From JBKPCD01 sp046727175 (GTDB taxonomy: Bacteria > Acidobacteriota > Vicinamibacteria > Vicinamibacterales > 2-12-FULL-66-21): DNA of 28,309 bases. Under the pieces are notes generated by a model. The model was not told where the DNA came from. It ran no database searches and saw only the letters and a list, made by a program, of their open reading frames with translations. Positions within the stretch are counted from its first letter, which is position 1, and each line of letters begins with the position of its first letter. Positions 6,431-13,800 of the stretch are shown here, piece by piece. The position numbers were made by a program, and so were the translations under genes. The stretch spans positions 1-28,309 of the forward strand of contig JBKPCD010000044.1 in assembly GCA_046727175.1 (NCBI GenBank). Reading direction: 5' to 3'.

Positions 6431-8818
6431 ATGCTGCGCATCCTCGACCGCTACATCATTCGCGAGATTCTGCCGCCGTTCGTCCTGGTCCTGCTGATCT
6501 TCACGTTCCTGCTGGTCCTCCCGCCGTTGATGACATACCTGGAGAACCTGTTGGCCAAGGGCGTCAGCTGGCCGACGGCGGCGCGGATCATCCTGACCCT
6601 CGTGCCCCAGGCGCTGGGCCTGACGATTCCCATGGCGTTGCTGGTGGGACTCCTGATTGGGCTCGGTCGTCTGTCGGCCGACCGCGAAGCGGTGGCGCTC
6701 CTCGCCTGCGGCGTCAGCCCCTATCGTCTTCTCTGGCCGTTAGGGATCATTGCCACGGTCGCCAGTGCTGCCACGCTCTATGTGATGATTGTCGCGATCC
6801 CCGATGCCAATCAGACCTTTCGCGAGATCACGTTCGACATCATCACGAAGAAGTTCGAGACCGACATCCGCCCCCGTGTGTTCTTCCAGGACTTTCCAGG
6901 ATGGGTGCTGTACGCCCGCGACGAGCCCGAGCCTGGCATGCCCGGATGGAAGGACCTCGTCGTCGCCGATACCCGGAAGCCGGCGAACACGATCGTGTAT
7001 TTCGCCGAGCGCGGCCGCGTCCAGCTCAATCGCGCCAAACGACAGGCGTTCCTGATCCTCGAGCGTGGCACCCGGTACTCGTCGAACGCGGCGGTCGGCG
7101 AGGCGGACACCCTGCAGTTCGAGGGCGAGCACGTTCTGACCCTCGATCCGGATTCCGTCTTTCCTCAGATCTCGCTCCAGCGCGGTCCGAATGAAAAGAC
7201 GATCGAGGAGCTGAAGGCCGACATCACGGAGAAGATTCACAACGGCATCTCGCCGCATCCCGAGATTATTGCGTGGCAGCAGAAATTCTCTATTCCCGTG
7301 GCCTGTCTCGTGTTCGTGGTGACCGGCCTGGCGCTCGGCTTGACCGTCGCCCGGGAAGGCAAGTTCGCCGGCTTCGTCGTCGGTATCGCGGTGATCTTCG
7401 CCTACTACGTCGTCATGGTGGTGGCAGAATCGATGACGAAGGGGTACTACGCCGAAGCTCCTGCCGGAATCGCACGCAGCTACTTTGCAGCCTATGTCGC
7501 ACGCTGGGCGCCCGATATTGTCGTGGGTGTTTTCGGCGTCATGGCGTTGATATGGCGTGCCCGGTACACCGAGGGACGGATCCCGTTCCGAATTCCCAGG
7601 CACCTGGACATACGCCGTTGGCTCCACTCGTGGCGCCAGAGCACGGGATCAGAGCGACCGGTCCCGCGCATCGCGACCCGGCCGGCTGCCGGTCGCGCCA
7701 GGCCCGTTCTCGTGATTCGAATTCCGCGTTTTCACGTGCCCGCGCCAGGCCTCCTGGATCGCTACATCGCGAGGATCTACATGCGTATCGCCGCGTTGTC
7801 GTTCCTTGCGCTGATCGGTCTCTTCTACATTTCGACGTTCATCGACAAGTCCGACAAGATCCTGAAGGGACAGGCAACGACCGGGATGGTGGGGTCGCTG
7901 CTCTTTTACATGACGCCGCAGTTCGTCTACTACGTCATTCCAATCGCGGCCCTGCTGAGCGCGCTGGTGACGTTCGGAGTGTTGTCGCGCAGCAGCGAGC
8001 TGACCGTCATGAAAGCATGTGGTGTGAGCCTGTATCGGACGTCGGTTTCGATCGTGCTGATGTCTCTCATTTTCAGCATGATCCTTTTCGGGCTCGAGCA
8101 GCAGACGCTGGCGTACGCGAACCGGCGGGCCGACGAGATCGACGCAAAGATTCGAAATCGCCCACCTCGAATCTACGACACGCTCCATCGTCGGTGGATC
8201 GTCGGCAAGGATGGCGGAATCTACAACTTCGTGTTTTTCGACGCCGAGCGCAACGAGCTCGCAGGGCTCACGGTGTATCATCCCGCGAAGAACGCCTGGA
8301 AGCTGGCGACCACGACCTTTGCTGACCGCGCCGTGTACAGCGACGGCTGGAACGCGCGCACCGGCTGGGTGCAGGACTTCGGCGTCCGACCGACGAAGCG
8401 GACGACGCTCGTGGATTATCCGCTGACTGGATTGGAGGGCCCAGACTACTTCAAGGCCGAGCAGCCGCTCGCGGAGATGATGACCGTCGCGCAGCTGAAG
8501 CGCTACGTCGACGACCTGTCCGCGAGTGGCTTCAACGTACTGCCGCAGGCCGTGGAGCTGCACAAGAAGCTCGCATTTCCCTTCGTGACGTTCGTGATGA
8601 CGCTGCTGGCCATTCCCTTCGGCGTCACGACGGGCCGGCGAAGCACGCTGTACGGGATCGGCCTGGGGATCGTGATCGCTCTCGCCTACTGGATCACCAT
8701 CAACGCCTTCGGCGCGATCGGCAAGAGCGGCCTGCTCGAGCCCGCGCTCGCCGGTTGGGCACCCAACATCATCGTCGCGGGGATTGCGGCCTATCTGCTG
8801 CTGCGGGTGCGGACGTGA
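6431..8818 (+). CDS. lptFG: LptF-LptG fusion, LPS export permease
   Basis: LptF and LptG are normally two inner-membrane permeases of about 360 aa that pair with LptB to extract LPS and pass it to LptC/LptA. This single 795-aa frame contains both. Residues 1-375 form one YjgP/YjgQ unit: LDRYIIREILPPF start, helices near 12-32, 52-72 and 96-116, a periplasmic beta domain at about 130-275, then three C-terminal helices. A basic, Pro/Arg-rich linker covers about 376-438. A second complete unit (441-795) starts again with LLDRYIARIY and ends with three helices. Each half keeps the motif after its second helix (SADREAVALLACGVS and SRSSELTVMKACGVS). No stop or frameshift separates them, so this is a genuine fusion. 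No SD precedes the ATG. Confidence 0.92.
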   Translation: MLRILDRYIIREILPPFVLVLLIFTFLLVLPPLMTYLENLLAKGVSWPTAARIILTLVPQALGLTIPMALLVGLLIGLGRLSADREAVALLACGVSPYRLLWPLGIIATVASAATLYVMIVAIPDANQTFREITFDIITKKFETDIRPRVFFQDFPGWVLYARDEPEPGMPGWKDLVVADTRKPANTIVYFAERGRVQLNRAKRQAFLILERGTRYSSNAAVGEADTLQFEGEHVLTLDPDSVFPQISLQRGPNEKTIEELKADITEKIHNGISPHPEIIAWQQKFSIPVACLVFVVTGLALGLTVAREGKFAGFVVGIAVIFAYYVVMVVAESMTKGYYAEAPAGIARSYFAAYVARWAPDIVVGVFGVMALIWRARYTEGRIPFRIPRHLDIRRWLHSWRQSTGSERPVPRIATRPAAGRARPVLVIRIPRFHVPAPGLLDRYIARIYMRIAALSFLALIGLFYISTFIDKSDKILKGQATTGMVGSLLFYMTPQFVYYVIPIAALLSALVTFGVLSRSSELTVMKACGVSLYRTSVSIVLMSLIFSMILFGLEQQTLAYANRRADEIDAKIRNRPPRIYDTLHRRWIVGKDGGIYNFVFFDAERNELAGLTVYHPAKNAWKLATTTFADRAVYSDGWNARTGWVQDFGVRPTKRTTLVDYPLTGLEGPDYFKAEQPLAEMMTVAQLKRYVDDLSASGFNVLPQAVELHKKLAFPFVTFVMTLLAIPFGVTTGRRSTLYGIGLGIVIALAYWITINAFGAIGKSGLLEPALAGWAPNIIVAGIAAYLLLRVRT

Positions 8819-8857
8819 GGGCAAAGACTGCCTGAGGCCTCGGAAGGGGCCGTTTCC

Positions 8858-8875
8858 AACCGGACCTGTCCGGTT
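8858..8875. terminator. 18-bp palindrome between convergent lptFG and gntR
   Basis: AACCGGACCTGTCCGGTT has perfect 8-bp arms around a central CT. It lies between the convergent stops of lptFG (8818) and the GntR gene; its last two bases are part of the GntR stop codon (TTA at 8874-8876). Position suggests a bidirectional terminator or REP-like element. There is no T-tract on either strand. Confidence 0.35.
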
Positions 8876-9269
8876 AAAGGGTCTGTCCCCCTTCGGGCGG
8901 CTTCGGAGCGATTTCTTGAAGGGCGGACATCAGATCGCTCGCGAGCAGCCCGTGGCGGTACGCCTCCCGCAGCATTCGCTCGGCTATCTGGCGCGCGATG
9001 ACAGCTTGTCGCGACCCGGACTCTCGCGGCCGAGGGGTGATGAACGTGCCACGTCCCCGCTTGACGTAGACCGTCCCCTCGCGCTCCAGCACTCGATACG
9101 CGTGCTGCACGGTGTTCGCGTTTACCTTGAGTTGATCCGCCAGCTGCCGCACCGCGGGCAGTGCATCCTCCGCCTTCAACACGCTAACCGTGACGCATCG
9201 CTGAACTTCATCGACGATTTGGCGGAACACCGGCCGCGGATCCCTCGGATCGATGTCGAATAACAGCAT
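8874..9269 (-). CDS. GntR-family transcriptional regulator, YtrA subfamily
   Basis: The 131-aa protein has an N-terminal winged-helix domain (about 8-78) with the GntR pattern PVFRQIVDEVQ, LPAVRQLADQLKVNANTVQHAYRVLEREG and KRGRGTFI. The C-terminal part is only about 50 residues, too short for FadR- or HutC-type ligand domains, which points to the YtrA subfamily. Members usually repress themselves and an adjacent ABC-transporter operon. Here no transporter follows: the next gene on that strand is absent and lptFG ends convergently, so it is an orphan. Two palindromes lie just upstream (9279-9290 and 9298-9311) and are the likely operators. No SD is visible and the candidate -10 ends about 10 nt before the ATG, so the mRNA may be leaderless. 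Confidence 0.88.
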   Translation of the reverse strand: MLLFDIDPRDPRPVFRQIVDEVQRCVTVSVLKAEDALPAVRQLADQLKVNANTVQHAYRVLEREGTVYVKRGRGTFITPRPRESGSRQAVIARQIAERMLREAYRHGLLASDLMSALQEIAPKPPEGGQTL

Positions 9270-9278
9270 CGTAGAATA

Positions 9279-9311
9279 CTAGCATGCTAGGACACCAGTC
9301 TACTAGTACAC
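9279..9311 (-). promoter_or_regulatory. Palindromic operators overlapping a candidate gntR promoter
   Basis: CTAGCATGCTAG (9279-9290) is a perfect 12-bp palindrome, and GTCTACTAGTACAC (9298-9311) is a near-perfect 14-bp one with core TACTAGTA. On the minus strand a weak promoter (TAGACT, 15 bp, TAGTAT) runs through both, so a bound regulator would block it. The -10 ends close to the ATG. Autoregulation by the adjacent GntR protein is the natural reading but is an inference. Confidence 0.5.
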
Positions 9312-9422
9312 CAAGCCGCGCGAGTCGATCTCAACGCGAATTTCGGTCAAACGTCCCGATCCAGTCCGCAAAGAACGCACGCCGCCGGGCGAGCGCGTCG
9401 GCGGCGCCCGCGCGAAGAGCGA

Positions 9423-11096
9423 CTAACGCAATTGTGCGAGGGATGGACGGCGAACGACGATTTCGCCTGATGCACCAGGGACGGCGTTGGTCAGGTCGAC
9501 CACCAGCAGCAGCGAGCTCGCATTGTGAGAATCGGGGTGGGACTGGGACGATCGATCGACCGAAACGAGATCTACCGCTCGAACGACGATCCGCTGAACC
9601 TGAGGCGACACGTAGACGGACTTGCCCAATCGTTCGCCGCTATTCCGATCGAACCGGAGCTGGACGAAGATCCGTGCGGGACGATCCGATTGCGCTTCGA
9701 AAAGAATTGCGTCGTAGTCCGGCAGCGGGGCCGGAAGCGCGGTGACCGCGGCGACGAACTGACTCGCCGGCGCACCAGCCTCCAGTCGAAATCGCAGCCT
9801 CAGACCACCATCGACGGGCGCGATGACCGCCTCGGATCTCGGATCTTTTTCAACTCTCCACGGAGATGCGGAAAGTGACAGGACCTCGAGGGGCGTCTCT
9901 CGCGCGGCCGCGACAACCGCAGCTGGAGCGAGCGCGTAGATGGGATTGCTGACCAGCCAGGGAACCGCAGGAGCACCAGGTGCGGAGGGTACACGAATCT
10001 CGACGCGGTAAGCGCCCGCCTCATCTGACTCGAACGAGAGCTCCGGCTCGTCCACAGATGCGACTTCTCCGCCGTTCCTTAACAGCACTAACCGGCCTCG
10101 AGGAGGTACGGTCGCCCGCACCGAATAGGTGGTCCGCCCCAAAGACGGGAGCTGCTCTCCCATCATCGTGCTCACGCTTCCCTGCCGCGCTCGAAAATCG
10201 AGGAACGCCGGCAACGCTAACGCATCGATTGCCGTGAAGACGCGGCCCGAACGAAGTGCATCGAGCAAGAGACTGGCGTCTGCTGGCGGGTCGGCGCTCA
10301 GCTCGCGTGACGTGATGAGGCGAAGCGCAAATGATCGAAACGCTGCCTCGTATGACGGGACTCCAGTGATCCCATATCCGCCGTTCTCGTATCCCCGGCC
10401 AATGCCGCCGTGAGCATCGTGACCCGCAAGGCCGACGACCCGGCGCTGTGAAGCGAGGGCATCCCATCTGGCCAGTGTGCTGGTGGGCCGGTCGAAGATC
10501 GATGCAATGACGGCAGCCGGCCGGAAAGGATACTGGAGGAGCGCGCGCGCGATCCGGACGCGCGATTCGTCGCGCCATTCGCTGTCGGCACTGAGCCACT
10601 CGATACCGTCGATCGGGACGCTCCAATCCGTCCAGGCCAGTGCGGCTTTTTGAGAATCAGGATGCGCAGCAACGCCGAACCCGCCGAGTCGTCGAACGTC
10701 CTCCACCACGGCGGACGGCTCCCCGCCGAGACGATATGGCGCCTGCGGAATGCCGACGGCCACGTAGTGGCCACCGTTCGTGCTGACTTCGACCGCGTCG
10801 ATGCAGAGAACGCCGTCGACGTACTCGGGCGGATCGAGGGCACGTGTGCCATCTCCGTGTTCAGAGAAAACAATGAAGCGAAGACCGGCCCTCGACGCCG
10901 CGGCGGCAATTTCCTGCTTTGTCGCCGCGCCGTCGGACCGCGTGCTGTGAACGTGAAAGGCGCCGGGAACGGTGCGACGCTGGAGATCGGAATCGATTGT
11001 GCCGACGGCCGACGCTGGCGCAGGCGGGAGCATCGCCACGAGAAAAAAGAAGACGGCGGCCGCGACGGCCGCCGTCACGATCAGCGCCTTGCGCAT
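9423..11096 (-). CDS. Secreted or membrane-anchored PHP-domain metal-dependent phosphoesterase
   Basis: The 557-aa product opens with a hydrophobic segment (about 5-24) followed by APASA, a signal peptide or membrane anchor, so the protein should act outside the cytoplasm. Residues 45 to about 230 carry the PHP metal-binding motifs: FHVHSTRSDG (H48, H50), FSEHGDG (H80), IDAVEVSTNGGHYVAVG, AAHPDSQK (H145) and GLAGHDAHGG. The PHP fold hydrolyses phosphoesters using two or three metals; the substrate is unknown. The C-terminal half (about 320-557) looks beta-rich, with no catalytic motif I recognise, and may be a binding module. The gene follows metK after 44 bp with no obvious SD. It may be co-transcribed with metK. 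Confidence 0.85.
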   Translation of the reverse strand: MRKALIVTAAVAAAVFFFLVAMLPPAPASAVGTIDSDLQRRTVPGAFHVHSTRSDGAATKQEIAAAASRAGLRFIVFSEHGDGTRALDPPEYVDGVLCIDAVEVSTNGGHYVAVGIPQAPYRLGGEPSAVVEDVRRLGGFGVAAHPDSQKAALAWTDWSVPIDGIEWLSADSEWRDESRVRIARALLQYPFRPAAVIASIFDRPTSTLARWDALASQRRVVGLAGHDAHGGIGRGYENGGYGITGVPSYEAAFRSFALRLITSRELSADPPADASLLLDALRSGRVFTAIDALALPAFLDFRARQGSVSTMMGEQLPSLGRTTYSVRATVPPRGRLVLLRNGGEVASVDEPELSFESDEAGAYRVEIRVPSAPGAPAVPWLVSNPIYALAPAAVVAAARETPLEVLSLSASPWRVEKDPRSEAVIAPVDGGLRLRFRLEAGAPASQFVAAVTALPAPLPDYDAILFEAQSDRPARIFVQLRFDRNSGERLGKSVYVSPQVQRIVVRAVDLVSVDRSSQSHPDSHNASSLLLVVDLTNAVPGASGEIVVRRPSLAQLR

Positions 11097-11140
11097 TCGA
11101 ATCGTCGAGGGAGGTCCGCGACGCTGGCGAGGAGCGCCTC

Positions 11141-12295
11141 TTATACGCGTGCGGCGTCGCCGCGAAGGGCGCTCACCTTGTCGGTCTGCTCCCAGGTGAA
11201 CTCCGGCTCGGTCCGGCCGAAGTGACCAAACGCAGCGGTCTTCCGGTAGATGGGCCGTCGCAAGTCGAGTGTCTCGATGATTCCGCGCGGCGTCAGCTTG
11301 AAGTTGTCGCGAACGATATCACTCAGCTTCTCGTCGGCAATCTGTCCCGTTCCAAACGTGTCAACGAGCACGGAGACCGGATCGGCGACGCCAATCGCGT
11401 AGGCCAACTGCACCATGCAGCGCTCCGCGAGGCCCGCAGCGACGACGTTCTTGGCGACGTAGCGCGCCATGTAGCACGCGGAACGATCCACCTTCGTCGG
11501 ATCCTTGCCCGAGAACGCCCCCCCGCCGTGCGGTGCCGCGCCGCCGTAGGTGTCGACGATGATCTTGCGGCCTGTCACGCCGGCATCCCCGTGAGGACCG
11601 CCGACGACGAAGCGGCCGGTGGGATTGATCAGGACGCGCGTCTTCCCGTCGGCCATGCCCTCGGGAATCACGCGGCTGACGATCTTGTCGATGACGTCTT
11701 CACGGAGGGTGTCGCTCGAAACGAGGGACGAGTGCTGGGTGGAAACGACGACGGTGTCCACGCGGACGGGCTTGCCGTTTTCGTATTCGACGGTGACCTG
11801 AGATTTGCCGTCAGGGCGGAGGTACTCGAGGACGCCGTCTCTTCGTGCGCACGACAGACCCTTTACTAGTTTGTGCGCGAGCATGATCGGCAGCGGCATC
11901 AGCTCCTCGGTCTCAGTGCACGCGTAGCCGAACATGAGACCTTGATCCCCGGCGCCACCTGGATCGACGCCCATCGCGATGTCGGGCGACTGCTCGTGAA
12001 TCGAGGAGAGCACGGCGCACGTCTCGGAATCGAAGCCGAACTTCGCACGCGTGTAGCCTACGTCCTTGATCGTTTCCCGCACGATTTTCGGGAAATCGAC
12101 GTAGCAGCTCGTCGTGATTTCGCCGGCGATGATTGCCAGCCCGGTCGTGACGAGCGTCTCGCAAGCGACGCGGCCGACGGGGTCCTGCGCGAGGATGGCG
12201 TCGAGAATCGAATCGGAAATCTGATCCGCGATCTTGTCCGGATGCCCTTCGGTCACAGACTCCGAGGTGAAAAGGTAGCGCCCGTTACGGCTCAT
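11141..12295 (-). CDS. metK: S-adenosylmethionine synthetase MetK
   Basis: MetK makes S-adenosylmethionine from methionine and ATP in the cytoplasm. The 384-aa product is full length, with the ATP-binding N-terminus FTSESVTEGHPDKIADQISD (9-28), the signature GAGDQGLMFGYA (115-126) and the phosphate loop GGGAFSGKDPTKVDRSA. The ATG at 12295 was chosen because conserved sequence begins immediately after it and AGGAG lies 10 nt upstream; the frame stays open a further 87 codons but that extension is not MetK-like. SAM made here is the co-substrate of the MiaB enzyme encoded in the same window, although the genes are not linked. I see no SAM or SAH riboswitch in the leader. Confidence 0.97.
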   Translation of the reverse strand: MSRNGRYLFTSESVTEGHPDKIADQISDSILDAILAQDPVGRVACETLVTTGLAIIAGEITTSCYVDFPKIVRETIKDVGYTRAKFGFDSETCAVLSSIHEQSPDIAMGVDPGGAGDQGLMFGYACTETEELMPLPIMLAHKLVKGLSCARRDGVLEYLRPDGKSQVTVEYENGKPVRVDTVVVSTQHSSLVSSDTLREDVIDKIVSRVIPEGMADGKTRVLINPTGRFVVGGPHGDAGVTGRKIIVDTYGGAAPHGGGAFSGKDPTKVDRSACYMARYVAKNVVAAGLAERCMVQLAYAIGVADPVSVLVDTFGTGQIADEKLSDIVRDNFKLTPRGIIETLDLRRPIYRKTAAFGHFGRTEPEFTWEQTDKVSALRGDAARV

Positions 12296-12330
12296 GTCGT
12301 CGGAACTCCTGAAGGTGTGGAAAGGATCAA

Positions 12331-12359
12331 ATCTAACAGATTCGGCCGAGGCACGACAA
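12331..12359 (-). promoter_or_regulatory. Weak sigma70-like promoter candidate for metK
   Basis: TTGTCG (12359-12354) and TTAGAT (12336-12331) are 17 bp apart on the minus strand. They match the consensus 4 of 6 and 3 of 6. Transcription would start near 12324, about 29 nt before the metK ATG, with the AGGAG ribosome-binding site between. Confidence 0.3.
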
Positions 12360-12452
12360 CCCGCACACGTGTGCTCCCCCCATGCGCACGGCACGCGCGC
12401 CGGGAACCCTCGCACCGCTTCCGACTCCGCGCGCTCTCTGCTACCGACGCGT

Positions 12453-12782
12453 CTAGCCACCGAGAACGGTGTCGTCGGCGATCGGCTCAGGCGGCGGACC
12501 CGTTGCCGGGCCGGCGTGCGCCGATGTTCGATCGGCCGCGGCCGCTGTCTTTTCAACTTCGATCGAGCACTCCGCTAGGACGGCGGTTAGCGCGCCAATC
12601 GCGGCCGCGACCGGAGCGAGCACCGTCCCTACGACGCCTACCGTCAAGGGAAACTCCGCGACCACTCTTCCCCGCTGCTTTACGAGGACTCGCCGGATGT
12701 TCCCCTCATCGATCAGCTTGCCTATCTGCGTGAGGATCTGATCGGTCGTACCCTCTATCTTCTCCCACCATGTGCGTTCCAT
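12453..12782 (-). CDS. DUF4342 domain-containing small protein
   Basis: The 109-aa protein carries a DUF4342-type core at about 1-76: WWEKIEGTTDQILTQIGKLIDEGNIRRVLVK, a beta strand VVAEFPLTVGVVG, then a hydrophobic helix (VLAPVAAAIGALTAVL) and CSIEVEK. The single strongly hydrophobic segment suggests membrane association. The tail (about 77-109) is Ala/Pro-rich and disordered. The function of the family is unknown. GGAGGT lies 4 nt before the ATG, the best ribosome-binding site in this part of the window, so it is likely well translated. It sits 88 bp after xerD and 157 bp before metK, with no direct functional link visible. Confidence 0.85.
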   Translation of the reverse strand: MERTWWEKIEGTTDQILTQIGKLIDEGNIRRVLVKQRGRVVAEFPLTVGVVGTVLAPVAAAIGALTAVLAECSIEVEKTAAAADRTSAHAGPATGPPPEPIADDTVLGG

Positions 12783-12870
12783 CTGTACCTCCGAAGCTCA
12801 TGCCGCTACTTCATTGGACGGCTGAGGGGGAGCGGAGTTCGAGGCAGGCGGTCCGAGCCACCAGTACATC

Positions 12871-13746
12871 CTACTTCCGCGGATGGAACCTGTCGTATAC
12901 CGCGTGCAGTCTTGCTTCCAGCACGTGCGTATAGATCTGGGTCGTCGACAGGTCGGCGTGCCCGAGCATGACCTGAATGGCTCGAAGGTCGGCGCCCCGC
13001 TCGAGCAGGTGCGTCGCGAACGAGTGTCGCAGAACATGCGGGCTCAGCGGCCGCGTCAGGCCAGCTTTGATCCCGTACTCCTTCAGAATTTTCCAGAACC
13101 CGACGCGTGACAGAGCGCTGCCGTCACGTGCATTGACGAAGAGCCAACGTGCCGATCGTCGCGCAAGTTTCCCACGTGCATCACGCAGATAGCGGCGGAC
13201 CCAATCGGTCGCCTCCTGACCGATCGGAACGACCCGCTGCTTGTCTCCCTTGCCCAGACACGTGAGGTATCCGTCCTCCAGATGAAGGTCTCCCGGCTCG
13301 AGCGCGACGAGCTCCGAGACGCGCATGCCGGTCGCGTACAACAGCTCGATGAGCGCCTTGTCGCGCAACCCGCGTGCCGTGGATGGATCGGGTTGGGCAA
13401 GCAGCCGGTCGACCTCGTCGAGACTCAGAAACTTCGGGAGCGCAGGCCAGGACCGAGGCGAGTGCAACTCGTCGGCGGGACTCTCATCCCGCCTTTGCTC
13501 GAGCGCGACAAAGCGGTAGAAGCCGCGCACGCATGCAACCGCCCGGGCGACAGATCGCGGCGACAGACCGCTCGCCATCAAATGGCGGACGAACGCTTCG
13601 AGATCCTGACGATGCAGGTGTTCCGGCGCCGTTCCTCGCCTTTCGGCGAACCCGCCGAGCGCCGCGAGATCGCGCGCGTAGCTCTCGACGGTGTGGGGCG
13701 ACATGCGTCGGACGTCACGCAGATAGGTCAGATAGGTGTCGATCAC
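12871..13746 (-). CDS. xerD: Tyrosine recombinase XerD
   Basis: XerC and XerD resolve chromosome dimers at dif. The 291-aa product has a SAM-like core-binding domain (1-85) and a catalytic domain with every active-site residue: R142 (ATGMRVSE), K167 (LGKGDKQR), H237 and R240 (LSPHVLRHSFATHLLERGADLRAIQ broken at SFATHLL), H263 (MLGHADLSTTQ) and Y272 (IYTHV). The KFLSLDEVDRLL segment and the HPRK end favour XerD over XerC. It starts at GTG 13746; the frame is closed upstream by the TGA that ends the preceding gene, and no other start codon is available. It lies 54 nt after the GATase-like gene and may be read as the tail of the MoxR cluster. No dif-like site is evident here. Confidence 0.93.
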   Translation of the reverse strand: MIDTYLTYLRDVRRMSPHTVESYARDLAALGGFAERRGTAPEHLHRQDLEAFVRHLMASGLSPRSVARAVACVRGFYRFVALEQRRDESPADELHSPRSWPALPKFLSLDEVDRLLAQPDPSTARGLRDKALIELLYATGMRVSELVALEPGDLHLEDGYLTCLGKGDKQRVVPIGQEATDWVRRYLRDARGKLARRSARWLFVNARDGSALSRVGFWKILKEYGIKAGLTRPLSPHVLRHSFATHLLERGADLRAIQVMLGHADLSTTQIYTHVLEARLHAVYDRFHPRK

Positions 13747-13800
13747 TTCGTCCCGGCCATCGCGGTCTTGTGCACTATCGTTGGATTCGAACTTGGAAGA

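Noticed and set aside
7725..7745. TTTCACGTG within lptFG as a parS half-site
   Set aside because: The second half of the TGTTTCACGTGAAACA consensus is missing and the bases are constrained by coding.
10919..11869. Long open frame on the plus strand across the PHP and metK genes
   Set aside because: It is antisense to two well-recognised genes, Arg/Asp-rich and matches no family; it reflects the high GC of the opposite strand.
12296..12452. Possible SAM or SAH riboswitch upstream of metK
   Set aside because: The leader lacks the conserved cores of the SAM-I/SAM-IV, SAM-II and SAH motifs; only weak promoter elements and an AGGAG are seen.
13170..13185. CCCACGTGC as a parS-like site in xerD
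   Set aside because: Only the central ACGTG hexamer-like core matches, which is frequent by chance in GC-rich DNA.
12871..13746. xerD as part of an integron or mobile element
   Set aside because: It has the length and motifs of the housekeeping recombinase, with no att-like repeats, cargo genes or composition change around it.
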